Positions 22,963 through 32,020 of a stretch of DNA of 64,000 nucleotides are shown in pieces. The position numbers and the translations under genes are program-made. Position 1 is the stretch's first letter, and every line of letters begins with the position of its first letter. The stretch comes from Haemaphysalis longicornis (lineage: Eukaryota; Arthropoda; Arachnida; Ixodida; Ixodidae), in NCBI GenBank assembly GCA_013339765.2, contig JABSTR010000965.1:1-64000 (forward strand), in the 5' to 3' direction. The notes under the pieces are model-generated. The model ran no database searches. It saw only the letters and a list, made by a program, of their open reading frames with translations, and was not told the origin of the DNA.

Positions 22963-25389
22963 TCAGCGAACTTGCCGGTTGCGGGTGTTGTAGCGGTGCG
23001 TCGGGAACCTTCCTTCCGCACCTCCCTCTAGCTCGCGACCTCGCGAGTCCGAAGTGGGAGCGTCGGCAGTTTCTCCTCTTGGAAAGTACTGCTTCAGCTC
23101 GCCCACGTGAATGGGGCCGCTTATTCGACCTGACCTCGGGTCTTTCAGCTTGTAATTCAGCCGCGAGATCTTCTCGGCGACTACGAATGGTCCTACCCAC
23201 TTGGGTGCGAGACCGGCCGCGAACCCTGCGCTGGCATCGCTCAGCGCGTGGTTACGTTTCAAGACAGTGTCGCCCACTTGGTACGCCACGTCTCGATGAG
23301 CTCGGTCGTAGGCCGCCTTTTGGTCGACCCTGGCCTTACCGCGGCTGCGGTTCGCCTCCTTGATGGCTTCTGCCAAACGCTCGCGCAAGCGCCGCGCGTA
23401 AGCCGCATCTGCTGCTTTCGCGGTGACTGCGGTCGACCTCCTGGCCAGAACCGTGTCCGTCGGTGTGTTCAGCTCCCTGCCGAACATCAGGAATGCGGGC
23501 GTGAAGCCCGTGCACCGATTCACGCTTGTGCGCAGAGCGAAGGAGATCGAGCTCAAATGCTCATCCCAGTCTTGTTGCCGCCGGGCATATGCCCCAAGCA
23601 GTGGCTTTATGTCTCGATTTCGGCGCTCCGTCACGTTAGACTGGGGGTGATAGCACGATGTTGTTTGCTGCCTGACACCCATGACCGCGCACGCTTCACG
23701 AAACAACCTTGATGTGAAATACGTGGCGTTGTCGGTAATCAGCCGCTCCGGAAATCCGTAGCGACAAAACACCCCAGACAGCTTTTGCAGGACCTCCTGT
23801 GCTGTCGCTTTGCGCAGCGGGTAGAGTTCAGCGATCCCACTGAAGTGGCATGTCACCACGAGTACAATCTTGTACCCTCTCTTGCTGCGCGGCAGCGGGC
23901 CCATCAAATCGCACGCCAGGACCTCCCATGGCTTTGTGCTCACGATAGGCTGAAGCAAACCCGGCGCCCTACCGCCTCGCGGTTTGCGCTCCTGGCAGAC
24001 GTGGCATGTGCGTACGTACCTACATACTTGTGCCTTCATGCCGGGCCAGGTAGCATACCGACAAAGCTTCCGCCATGTCTTTGGCGCGCTACCGTGGCCG
24101 TCTGCGTCGTGGTAATGCTGCAATGCAGCACACCTGAGCTTGCTCGGGATAACGGCCTTAAAACACTCACTTGAGTCATTTTTGCCGGGCACGTATTTCA
24201 GCAGAGCTCCATCGGCGTCAAGCAGGTAACTTTCCAACTCGCTCGCAGCAATACCAGCTGCATTAGAGCCCGCGCCAGCCGCAATACCAGCAGCTTCCCG
24301 GCGCCCGTCATTCACCGGTGTTCGATTTGCCTGAGGGTCCGTCTCTTCATTAAGACTGGCGATCACCTCCCGACAAAACAAGTCCTCCTGCTGAGCCTCG
24401 ACTAGCTCTTCCCGACTGAACGCAACCTCGAGCGGAACTCCTCCCCCGACGAGATGCACGTGCTCTGAGCTTCCGAAACTTGGGTCCTCCCGCGTTCCGC
24501 GCTCTCCCCGCGCCGAGAAGGGTCGCTGACCTACAGTATCCTCCTCGGCCTCTCCGGCCGGTTGGGTGTCGTCCACCGGCGCCCGTGACAGCGCGTCCGC
24601 GACCACATTCGTGGCACCTTTGCGGTAGCGAACTTCGAATTCGAAGCGTTGCAATGTCAGGGCCCATCGCGCGAGCCTCCCGCTGGGCTCACGGAGGCGG
24701 GAAAGCCATGTGAGGGCCATGTGATCAGTCTCGATCGTGAATTTGACCCCCTCTACGTACATCTCGAACTTTCGAAGTGCGTAGATTATGGCCAGACACT
24801 CCTTCTCGGTGACCGAGTAGTTTCGCTCTGCCGGTGTCAGCGCACGGCTCGCAAAAGCCACGGGTCGCAGTTGTTCTCCATCCACCTGGAGGAGCACTGC
24901 CCCTACGCCGAGGTCACTCGCGTCTGCTTGGATCACAAATGGCCTGTTCAGATCCGGCAGTTTCAGCGATGCAGTGTCTGCAACAGCTTTCGCCAGTTGG
25001 CGTAGGCTGCTCTCCTGCTCCTCTCCCCACTCCCAAGGGGCGGATTTCCTCAACAACTTTGTCAAGGGTGCTTGCAGGCGCACGCAAGCGGGGATAAACT
25101 GGCGGTAGTAGCCGATCATCCCTAGGAAGCGCCGAACTCCGGCGACATCCTTCGGCGTGGGAAACTCCAAGATCGCCCGGAGTTTCTCGGGATCGGGGGA
25201 CACCTGTCCGCGTTCGATCCGATAGCCGAGCAGGCTCACTGAGCGCTGCATATTTGCGCCTTGGCAGGATTGATGGTTATGCCAGCCGCCCTGAGTCTTC
25301 CCAGGACGTCTCTCAGGTGGCAGAGGTGCTCCTCGAAGGTGCGGGAGTAGACGACAATGTCGTCCAAATAGGCGAGGGCATGCTGCCAC
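22963..25389 (-). CDS. RNase H and integrase of gypsy pol
   Basis: Long frame. Its first about 46 residues are out of phase with pol; the true entry is near 25251 (QRSVSLLGYRIERGQ). From there: the connection region (RFLGMIGYYRQFIP), RNase H with FVIQADASDLGVGAVL, TEKECLAIIYAL and IETDHMAL, an H2C2 zinc-binding segment near 24000-24130 (ending CHVCQERK), and the integrase core with Asp in ACDLMGPLP (near 23900), Asp in ITDNATYF (near 23730) and Glu in HPQSNVTER (near 23630). A GPY/F-like module (VGPFVVAEKIS) is near the C-terminus. No chromodomain is seen. The product would degrade template RNA and insert the DNA copy. Confidence 0.9.
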   Translation of the reverse strand: MAACPRLFGRHCRLLPHLRGAPLPPERRPGKTQGGWHNHQSCQGANMQRSVSLLGYRIERGQVSPDPEKLRAILEFPTPKDVAGVRRFLGMIGYYRQFIPACVRLQAPLTKLLRKSAPWEWGEEQESSLRQLAKAVADTASLKLPDLNRPFVIQADASDLGVGAVLLQVDGEQLRPVAFASRALTPAERNYSVTEKECLAIIYALRKFEMYVEGVKFTIETDHMALTWLSRLREPSGRLARWALTLQRFEFEVRYRKGATNVVADALSRAPVDDTQPAGEAEEDTVGQRPFSARGERGTREDPSFGSSEHVHLVGGGVPLEVAFSREELVEAQQEDLFCREVIASLNEETDPQANRTPVNDGRREAAGIAAGAGSNAAGIAASELESYLLDADGALLKYVPGKNDSSECFKAVIPSKLRCAALQHYHDADGHGSAPKTWRKLCRYATWPGMKAQVCRYVRTCHVCQERKPRGGRAPGLLQPIVSTKPWEVLACDLMGPLPRSKRGYKIVLVVTCHFSGIAELYPLRKATAQEVLQKLSGVFCRYGFPERLITDNATYFTSRLFREACAVMGVRQQTTSCYHPQSNVTERRNRDIKPLLGAYARRQQDWDEHLSSISFALRTSVNRCTGFTPAFLMFGRELNTPTDTVLARRSTAVTAKAADAAYARRLRERLAEAIKEANRSRGKARVDQKAAYDRAHRDVAYQVGDTVLKRNHALSDASAGFAAGLAPKWVGPFVVAEKISRLNYKLKDPRSGRISGPIHVGELKQYFPRGETADAPTSDSRGRELEGGAEGRFPTHRYNTRNRQVR

Positions 25390-25975
25390 TTTGCCTCACC
25401 GAGCACCCGGTCGATCAGGCGTTGGAATGTGCTCGACTTCCGCACAAACCGAAGGGCATACGCACGAACCCGTACAGCCCCCGATGGCGAGTGAACGCAG
25501 TCTTGCATTCATCGCCGGGACGCATCTCCACCTGAAGGTACCCCTTGCTGGCGTCCAAAATGGAGAAGTATTTTGCGCCACCGAGATTTGCGACGATTTC
25601 GTCAACGCTCGGGAAGGGGTACGCATCCTTTTTCGTGACCGCATTCAGCCGCCGATAGTCGACGCACAAACGCCAGCTACCGTCCTTCTTTCGAACGAGC
25701 ACCACTGGGAATCCCCAAGGGCTCGTCTAGCGGCGGATAATGCCTGCTTTCAGCAGTTCCTCCAGCGCCTCGTCAGTTGCCTGCCTCTTTGCGGGGCTGA
25801 CGGGCCGGGGATTGCATTTCCATGGTTGAGCATCGCCGGTGTCTATGCAGTGCTGCACCAACCTTGTGCAACCTGCTTGCTCAGTGAATATCTCGCCGAA
25901 GTCACCTAACAACGACAAGACGCGGTCACGTTGCGCTGCTGTCAGCTCGCTAGCACTTGCCAGAAGCGCGCCCAA
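25236..25975 (-). pseudogene. Reverse transcriptase region of gypsy pol, broken
   Basis: Three frames in order. First, 25975-25727 with ELTAAQRDRVLSLLGDFGEIF and ending EELLKAGIIRR followed by a TAG. Second, 25705-25415 with LVRKKDGSWRLCVDYRRLN, then FSILDASKGYLQVEM (first catalytic Asp) and MPFGL. After a frameshift near 25440 the third reads STFQRLIDRVLGEAKWQHAL and YLDDIVVY (25359-25370, catalytic Asp pair). Another frameshift near 25250 joins it to the next feature. All the fingers-and-palm motifs of a gypsy reverse transcriptase are present, but the enzyme cannot be made from this copy. Confidence 0.9.
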
Positions 25976-26173
25976 TTCTTCGCCCTGACCTCGGGGTGGA
26001 AGCGCGCAGCGCAGAAGAAATCAGCCGCTGCAGCAGCAACGACGATCCCGGAGGTTGCTGCGCGCGCCGGCTACCGGCAGCGCCTGAAGCTTCTGCTTCC
26101 CGCGGCGCGAGAGACGTTTCGGCGGCGCGCCCATGCAGTGACTTCTCTGCGGGCGGCGGCTCGAAAAACGGTT

Positions 26174-26983
26174 TTAGCGGCATAAACGGGCCCTCCCGAT
26201 AGCCTCCGTTGCCGACGTCCACGACGCGATACGCTGCGCCGCTGTCAGCTCACTAGCACCTGCTAGGAGCGCGCCTAACTCCTCGCTCTGATTTCGGGCT
26301 GGAGGGCTGGCGGCGCAGGAGAAATCAACCGCGCCGGGAGCGGCAACACCCGAGCTCGGAGGGTGCCGCGCGCGCCGGCTATCGGCTGCGCCTGAAGCTT
26401 TTGCTTCCCTCGGCGCGCGGGACGTTTCGGCGGCAGCCTTACACAGCGACCTCGCTGCAGGCGGCGGTTCGGCGAACGGCTTTAGCGGCGTAAACGGGCC
26501 CTCCCGATAGCCTCCGTTGCCGATGTCCACGACCAGTCCAACCTTGGACATAAAGTCTCTCCCCAGAATGACTGGGACCGTCAGTCCGGGCAAGTGGACG
26601 AAACGCATTCGCCGTACACGCTGACTCCAACGCACGACGAGGCGTACGTCACCGCGTGACGTAACATCACCACACGCAAGCTGGAGCGGCAACTTCCGCG
26701 CGCGCAGCCGAATAGCTTTGCGCTCGAGATGGGAAACGACCTCGTCCCCTACGAGTGAAGTGCTTGCCCCGGTGTCCAGCAGTGCCTTAAAACTCCGCCC
26801 CGCAATTGCGAGGTCGAGAAAGGGCGCAGGCGCGCTGGTCGGAACTCCGACTCTGAATGCGGCGGGCGCGGTGATGTTTTCCTCTCGGGCGCGTTGATCA
26901 GCCGCCGGCGACTTCACCGGCGGCCCGCTGCGTTTCCCTGCCCACCTGGGCAGATTCGCATCATGTGACCAACTTGGCCACAC
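26174..26983 (-). CDS. Protease region of gypsy pol
   Basis: Frame in -1 relation to gag, overlapping it by 70 nt. The first codons before the slip site are probably not used. The aspartic protease is recognised by LDLAIAGRSFKALLDTGAST (active-site Asp in DTG) and by the later VPVILGRDFMSKVGLVVDIG flap-and-strand segment. It would cleave the Gag-Pol polyprotein. Downstream the frame runs into a proline- and alanine-rich linker that has been duplicated (26225-26532 and 25919-26224). The frame ends in the second repeat unit without reaching the reverse transcriptase, so pol is broken here in this copy. Confidence 0.85.
   Translation of the reverse strand: MWPSWSHDANLPRWAGKRSGPPVKSPAADQRAREENITAPAAFRVGVPTSAPAPFLDLAIAGRSFKALLDTGASTSLVGDEVVSHLERKAIRLRARKLPLQLACGDVTSRGDVRLVVRWSQRVRRMRFVHLPGLTVPVILGRDFMSKVGLVVDIGNGGYREGPFTPLKPFAEPPPAARSLCKAAAETSRAPREAKASGAADSRRARHPPSSGVAAPGAVDFSCAASPPARNQSEELGALLAGASELTAAQRIASWTSATEAIGRARLCR
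26901..26938 (-). promoter_or_regulatory. -1 ribosomal frameshift signal between gag and protease
   Basis: On the element strand a slippery heptamer GGGAAAC (26932-26938) is read by gag as G GGA AAC, the required phase. A 7-nt spacer follows, then a perfect 8-bp stem (GCCGCCGG at 26917-26924 with CCGGCGGC at 26901-26908) around an 8-nt loop. A slip of -1 enters the protease frame, which is open here (WAGKRSGPP). Heptamer, phase, spacing and hairpin all fit a classic retroviral-type signal. Confidence 0.85.
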
Positions 26984-28413
26984 CTGAAACAGCGAACAGA
27001 ATTCCGTGCTGCTTGCTGCGCCGATCGAGGCTGCTCGTACGCTCCGCGGCCAGCTGGCCGCATCCGGTTCTCCGGGGGAGAGTTGTGAGCGGGTGCCAGC
27101 AACTGCGGCAGCGCCGATCCCGTGTAGGGAAGCCCACTTGGGCGTGCGTTCGCCGGCCGATCACCTGACCGGTTTGTTGTGTGCACTGCGCGCGGGGCTG
27201 GCAGGACCTCCGGCCGTATCGCCTCCGCGTTGCGCAACCCATACGAGTAGGGGTCCAGCGCTCGGTCCCCGAGACCGAGCGTTTCTCGCTGGCTGGGTAT
27301 CAACGTAGAGCCGTCCTCGACTCGTCCGCTGCCCGTAACGCCGCGCCAAGCACAGCTTGGTTCCAGTGTTTCCACCGGAGGCGGCGGTGGCCGATACGCG
27401 CGTGCAGCCGCAATTGCTGCTTGCACACGACGAGATTCGGCCGCCAGCTCGTTGAGATCTCTGCACCTGCAGTTCCTCAAGTACAAGGCAAAGGTGGGGT
27501 GGCATTGCCTGATGACCCGATCGACCCGCTCCGAGTTCGGGGCATGTGGGTCGGCGTACTCGTAAAGCTCCTGCATCGCACGGACATACTCGATCATCGA
27601 TTCGTCCGGAGCTTGGGTGCGCATTTCCAACTCTCTACGCATCCGCGGGAGGTAGTCGACGGGCAGGAATTCCTCCCTGAACATCGTTCGGAAGTCATCC
27701 ATCGTGCGCGCCGTGTGGCCTATCACTCGATACCACCGGGCGGCATGGTCGACTAGGGCTGCGGGCAGAACTCTGTGCAGCACCTCGCTCTCGCTGATGC
27801 CGGTCGCCTGCTCGTAACGGCTCAGAGCCAGCAGGAAAGCGTTCGCGCTCACTTGATCGCTATAACCGCTATACGTCGGCATCGGTAGCTGCACCCTGGG
27901 AGCGGGTGAGCGCGCCGCCTGCAGCACTTGCTGCATGGCGCTTGCGAGAGCGTTCGCGATGGAAGCTGCATCCACAGTCATTCCTTCGCTTACGGGCGCC
28001 TGCGTGCTCACTTGCACGAGAGGCGCGCCGCATGGGGCTTCAGCATTTGCGTAGGCCCGGCGCATGGTGTTTGAAAGCGCGGCGTCACCTGACGTAGAGC
28101 GCTCGTGGAATTCAGAACTTTCCGAAATTCTCGTTGGTGCGCGAGCCGCAGCATCTGCGTAGGCCCGGCGCATGGTGGTTGAAAGCGCGGCGTCACCTGA
28201 CGTATAGCGCTCGCGGAATTCAGAACTTTCCGAAATTCTCGTTGGTGCGCAAGCCGCACTCGCGGTTGCGTAGGGGCCGTGGAGAAGGGGGACCCGAGCC
28301 GCTCCTGCGGCTGCGGTGGGCGCTGTTGATGCAGAGCATCGCGGGACCTCCCGGGCATGATCACAAAGGTCGGCCAACAGCATCAAATCCACCAACTCAT
28401 AATCCTGTGCCAT
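26914..28413 (-). CDS. gag: Gag polyprotein of the gypsy element (499 aa)
   Basis: Open frame starting MAQDYELVDLML 64 bases after the 5' LTR. Structural protein that packages the element RNA. The N-terminal part (about residues 40-120) contains a 36-residue repeat (APTRISESSEF...TSGDAALS..MRRAYA). The middle (about 180-310) is a retrotransposon gag domain with W and Y/F-rich spacing (DHAARWYRVIG, DDFRTMFREEFLP). A CCHC zinc knuckle, CFRCGQVGHMMRICP, lies about 20 residues from the C-terminus and should bind RNA. The stop TGA falls inside the predicted frameshift hairpin, just after the GGGAAAC slippery site. The frame is intact, unlike pol. Confidence 0.9.
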   Translation of the reverse strand: MAQDYELVDLMLLADLCDHAREVPRCSASTAPTAAAGAARVPLLHGPYATASAACAPTRISESSEFRERYTSGDAALSTTMRRAYADAAARAPTRISESSEFHERSTSGDAALSNTMRRAYANAEAPCGAPLVQVSTQAPVSEGMTVDAASIANALASAMQQVLQAARSPAPRVQLPMPTYSGYSDQVSANAFLLALSRYEQATGISESEVLHRVLPAALVDHAARWYRVIGHTARTMDDFRTMFREEFLPVDYLPRMRRELEMRTQAPDESMIEYVRAMQELYEYADPHAPNSERVDRVIRQCHPTFALYLRNCRCRDLNELAAESRRVQAAIAAARAYRPPPPPVETLEPSCAWRGVTGSGRVEDGSTLIPSQRETLGLGDRALDPYSYGLRNAEAIRPEVLPAPRAVHTTNRSGDRPANARPSGLPYTGSALPQLLAPAHNSPPENRMRPAGRGAYEQPRSAQQAARNSVRCFRCGQVGHMMRICPGGQGNAAGRR

Positions 28414-28454
28414 GTTCCTCGGAGCTAGCGAACCTCGAATTCACTTGAAAACGA

Positions 28455-28473
28455 GTCCCACGTTCGGGCGCCA
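28455..28473 (-). promoter_or_regulatory. Primer binding site, tRNA-Lys-like
   Basis: Four bases inside the 5' LTR the element strand reads TGGCGCCCGAACGTGGGAC. This is complementary to a tRNA 3' end including CCA, and TGGCGCCCGAAC is the tRNA-Lys type of primer site used by many retroelements. The exact tRNA was not checked. Confidence 0.75.
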
Positions 28474-28477
28474 AAAA

Positions 28478-28994
28478 TGTGGGGACCAGGGTTCTAACGG
28501 CGGCCTAGCTCGATCCTCGAGATCCGGCCGCAAGGCTAGCTCCACTGAACACCGCCGCGGATCACCAACTTGGCGTATCGGCAGCGAACAGCAAGGAACA
28601 CAGGACACAGAATTCGCCCACTCCGACGTTTATTGCAATGCAATAAAGGAGACGTCGGGCGCGTCGTTTTACACCGCCGACCACCTTAGCCAGCGGGAGA
28701 GACAGGCGCGAGGGCGGACAAAGGAAGGCCAAAAAGGAGCGAGTCGTACTTACGGCCGCTCCCGACGATGGTTCGTGTCCAAAGAGGCCGTACCTCCGTC
28801 GTCCGCCTCGGACCAGCCAGCCGGAACTTCCGGGCAAAACCTGTCACGTGAGGGGTTCGGCCGCGCCCCCCGCTCTCACGGGGATCCTCCCGGAGGGGAA
28901 AGCGCGCGACCGCGGAGAGAGAGGTACCACCCCTCTCGCCTCCGCGGCGGGCGGAGAGGGATAGGAAAGATGGCGGAGCTCCGCAATTCCCACA
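28478..28994 (-). repeat. 5' LTR of the - strand gypsy element
   Basis: 517 bp, on the + strand starting TGTGGGGACC and ending TTCCCACA, with TG..CA ends and a short TGTGGG/CCCACA inverted repeat. It differs from the other LTR by five substitutions and a 2-bp indel. On the element strand an AATAAA signal is at 28629-28634. Confidence 0.95.
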
Positions 28995-29211
28995 CAGTAT
29001 CAGGCGAAGAATCTGAATATTTGAAAAAAAAGCCGATTTTGAATTGCGTCATCAGCTGACCTTCTTTCTTCAGTTTTACGGCGCATGCCCTGACCTTGCT
29101 TTTCCTTCGGAATTTTATTTATTAAACTGTTTTTAGTCCCAGCGTGTGTGTTGTCTACTCTCTCCCCGTGTACGCGTCTTAAGGCTGGGTTTCACCGTTC
29201 TTCAAAGAATG
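28995..29211 (+). pseudogene. Penelope-like element 3' end (after the gypsy insertion)
   Basis: Continues the frame interrupted at 21431. With one copy of the CAGT target duplication discounted, the codons before the insertion join in phase to SGEESEYLKKKP and end at a TGA at 29057-29059. The 3' untranslated part follows and contains AATTTTATTTATTAAACTG and the GTGTGTTGTCTAC block. The segment is the right-hand partner of the inverted repeat at 19574-19790. The phase match across the insertion is strong evidence that the gypsy element landed inside this coding frame. Confidence 0.85.
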
Positions 29212-32020
29212 TACCAACAAACCAAACACCAAACTCTTCTAGGATTTAGCATCAAAGACGAAAATGAGTAAGTTGAATGCCACCATTCGGCGTTACACAT
29301 ATAAACTCTGTCGAAATCAATGGGTGGCATTTTGCAAAACATTATGAGTATTTACTCCGTCGCCACTTGTCTCGGGAGTGGTGAACACCCTTGTTGGGAA
29401 AATTCGCCCTCTCAACCCTTTTCTGCCAGTGGCTTGAACCAACGGAAGCACTTTAGCATGTCTGGCTTAGAGCTTCGCTGGTGTCTACGCATGTTCCACA
29501 TAATCAAACGTAACAGGCGTGTCACCGCAATCACATAGTGGTGCATCAACTGCTTGCGCTTACTACTGAGGTTCAGTAATGGATACCTCATTCACGCTGA
29601 AGGAGCCTCAAACAGCTTTCGCTAGTTTACGGAAACGGTGTGCAGCTGGCTCTGACTGGATCGCAAACCAAAGGCTGAATAACTTACCATTAGAGTCGCA
29701 GTACAGTCTCCCGAGTTTTTCTAACCATGTTTGAACGACAGAGGGCATCCTGTAGTCGTGGAAGCTGGCCTGGATGGTACCGGTCCTTAAACCTAACAAG
29801 GATACAGTAGACCTCTCATCATACAGGCCGGTAACACTCACCTCTTGTGTCTCAAAGCTAACGAAAAAGCTAGTCGGTGCCAGAGTGATGCGGTTGCTAT
29901 ACCATCGGAAAAAGCTTCCCGCCTGTATGATCGGCTTCCGCCTGTGGCTGAGCGCCCAAGATAGAGTAGTGGATGGCTGGTCCATGGATGCCATTTTTTT
30001 ATGTGTCTAAGACATATAACAGTGCCTTGGAAAGTTTCCTTTTGAGTCATCTGCAAGGCATGGAGGTGACAGGACGCCCACTCCCTTCATTTGAGTTTTC
30101 TTGACCGTCCGCTTCATGCAGGTTCGGATAGAATGTTTTTATTTGAAAAAGATCTGTAGTACGCGCAGTACCCTAGAGCAGTGCTCTGTCTCTAATTCTG
30201 TTCAACCTAACCATGGCTGCTCTGCGTTCTACGCTGAACAGTTATCCGACAAAATCTCGTATGTACACTTGTGCGAACGGCTTCTGCATGTGGCTCAGCG
30301 GATACCAAACAAACCGTTTGCTTGTACCAGCTCAACAGACTGTTTCTTCTGTTAAAGCGTACCTTTCAACAGTAGGGCTGACGCTATCACCTGAGATGTC
30401 CTGCTTTGCTGTCTTTCCTGGTGTGCGGTGAAAGTCGGCATGCCTCAGGATAGACCGGAATGGCATTCCAAAACGCCAAGCTGCTCATGAACGATTACTA
30501 GGAATTCCTCTCGACCACAGGTTGCAGTGGTGAAAGGCTGTCAATTCTATAGTTTCCTGTGTGGGGCACAAACCTAATGTACTGCAGACAACAGCCTGTG
30601 TGACGTGGAGAAATTACCCAGCCTTTATAAGTTGCCCGAAGCCTTGATATTGAATCAGCTGTTATAGCGGCTGCCTATTATATCGCCTTCAGAGACACCA
30701 TACGAGCGGTTGGAATCCTTACCCAAGAGCAATGCTTAGGCTGTCTCTTTGCGTTACTCAAGCAGCTGGAAACACGAAGATCCTCAATGAGGAGCAGTCA
30801 AGACCTCTACGGCTTCAGCCGTTCGACCGTTTGCTTATGCAACTGTTGCGCCTCGAAGAAACCAGTGTCGGGTTAGCATTACTGCCACATCTACAATAAA
30901 GGGTAGAGTGACCCGAAGGGCAGAGTGACGCCCATGCGACTCAGAATACTCTTTGAATTCTGTGCCGTCAACGGCCAGAACCAAGAGGTAATTTGGACCC
31001 GCCTTCTTCCTACGAGAAGGTTGATTGTGCATTTACCATCCCCCATATGCGCTCAAACCACGATCACTGGTGCTGGAGCATTTCGACCGGAAGTACGATG
31101 ACTGCACATATACACTGATGAATGGGTTGACACCCAAAAGAGGGGTTTGCGGGGCGCTTTTTTCATACCCAGTTTGATCATTTCGGTGGCCGCCAGTGTG
31201 GTCCCTTTGTTTTCATCTATAGGGAGTGAGTATGTTGCCACAGAAGCTGCGTTGGGCCAACTGGAATTGTTTGAAAGGCAAAAAGTAGCAATATTCAGCG
31301 ATTCAATGTCAGTTCTTAACCTGTTCCAGCGGGGCATGCATGTGGAAAAAGCCTGTCAGCGATCTCTACTTCTACTAAAGAAACTCAAGAAGGAAGACTT
31401 CCCAGTGGTTCATGTCGCACGTATGTGTAGCGGGAAATGAACATGCTGACAGCCTAGCCAAAGACACCTGATAGTCTACAAGGATAGTGCAAGCGCGATG
31501 GGATTTCCAACAAATACAGAAACAGACCGTTCGCGAGCACTTTGCGCAGCCGTGACGATCAGTAAATCAAACTGGGCAGTCGGGACGAAATGCTTGAAGA
31601 AACCCGAAACCTGTCATCCCCACCGAGTAAGAACAGACTGAGCCCGTACACCAGGCTGGCTACACAAAATCAACACTGTTTCCTTCCCTGTGGGCCATTT
31701 GTGCAGTGTGACTGGTGACATCAGTCTAAATTATGAACTGCCCAAAAACAAACCTTGAGTGGAGGAACTTTTTTCGTGATATCCCGAATCTAGGAATGCT
31801 CAGTGCTTTATTGGAGGACAATATTTTCCCTAGGGAACACTGGACTGAGCGAAAAGAGGTGTCTCGTCTGCTGCCATGGTTTTTTCAGTACACAGGACTA
31901 AGTGAGGTGCGTTTGCATTGCGTGTCTCTGATATAATATTGCAGACCATTCGGCGGTGCAATTGCCAGAAGTTATGCAAGGCCAAGTCTGCGCCATTCAA
32001 CAACACATACTACTACTACT
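29212..32020 (+). pseudogene. LINE (I-type) 3' part: reverse transcriptase and RNase H, broken
   Basis: Continuation of the LINE cut at 19573. In order: a linker (INATIRRY-like, then WVAFCKTL near 29270-29340), the reverse transcriptase start (VLKPNKDTVDLSSYRPVTLT near 29777-29840 and GFRLWLSAQDRVVDGW near 29930-29980), then several stops and frameshifts. RNase H pieces follow at 31210-31440 (EAALGQLEL, FSDSMSVLNLF, VVHVARMC, with ADSLAKD in another frame). The C-terminal Cys-rich region and its neighbour lie near 31640-31800 and a likely 3' end near 32020 after ACTACTACT repeats. An RNase H after the reverse transcriptase points to the I group of LINEs. Confidence 0.75.

Larger units (their letters stand above)
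21432..28994 (-). mobile_element. Ty3/gypsy LTR retrotransposon, - strand, recent insertion
   Basis: A complete-looking element of about 7.56 kb, more GC-rich than its surroundings. Flanking CAGT duplications (21428-21431 and 28995-28998) mark the insertion. In element order (right to left): LTR, primer binding site, gag, a -1 frameshift signal, protease, reverse transcriptase, RNase H, integrase, about 1 kb of noncoding tail, polypurine tract, LTR. The order RT-RNase H-integrase defines Ty3/gypsy. Gag is intact, but pol has a stop, at least two frameshifts and internal duplications, so this copy cannot make a full polyprotein. No envelope frame is present. The near-identical LTRs point to a recent insertion. 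Confidence 0.95.
19574..29211 (+). mobile_element. Penelope-like element, split by a gypsy insertion
   Basis: A Penelope-like retroelement (reverse transcriptase plus GIY-YIG endonuclease) on the + strand. It is bounded by inverted copies of about 210 bp (19574-19790 and about 28998-29211). Its own sequence is 19574-21431 and 28995-29211; the rest is the gypsy element at 21432-28994. An inverted copy of the 3' end at the 5' end is a known arrangement of Penelope terminal repeats. The copy is inactive: the coding frame has several frameshifts and a stop. It sits between the endonuclease and reverse transcriptase parts of a LINE. No clear target duplication of this element was found. Confidence 0.8.

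Noticed and set aside
28998..29070. CTGATGA in the Penelope-like terminal repeat as a hammerhead ribozyme core
   Set aside because: The required GAAA box and three stems could not be found nearby, and the stretch is also coding in the right-hand copy.
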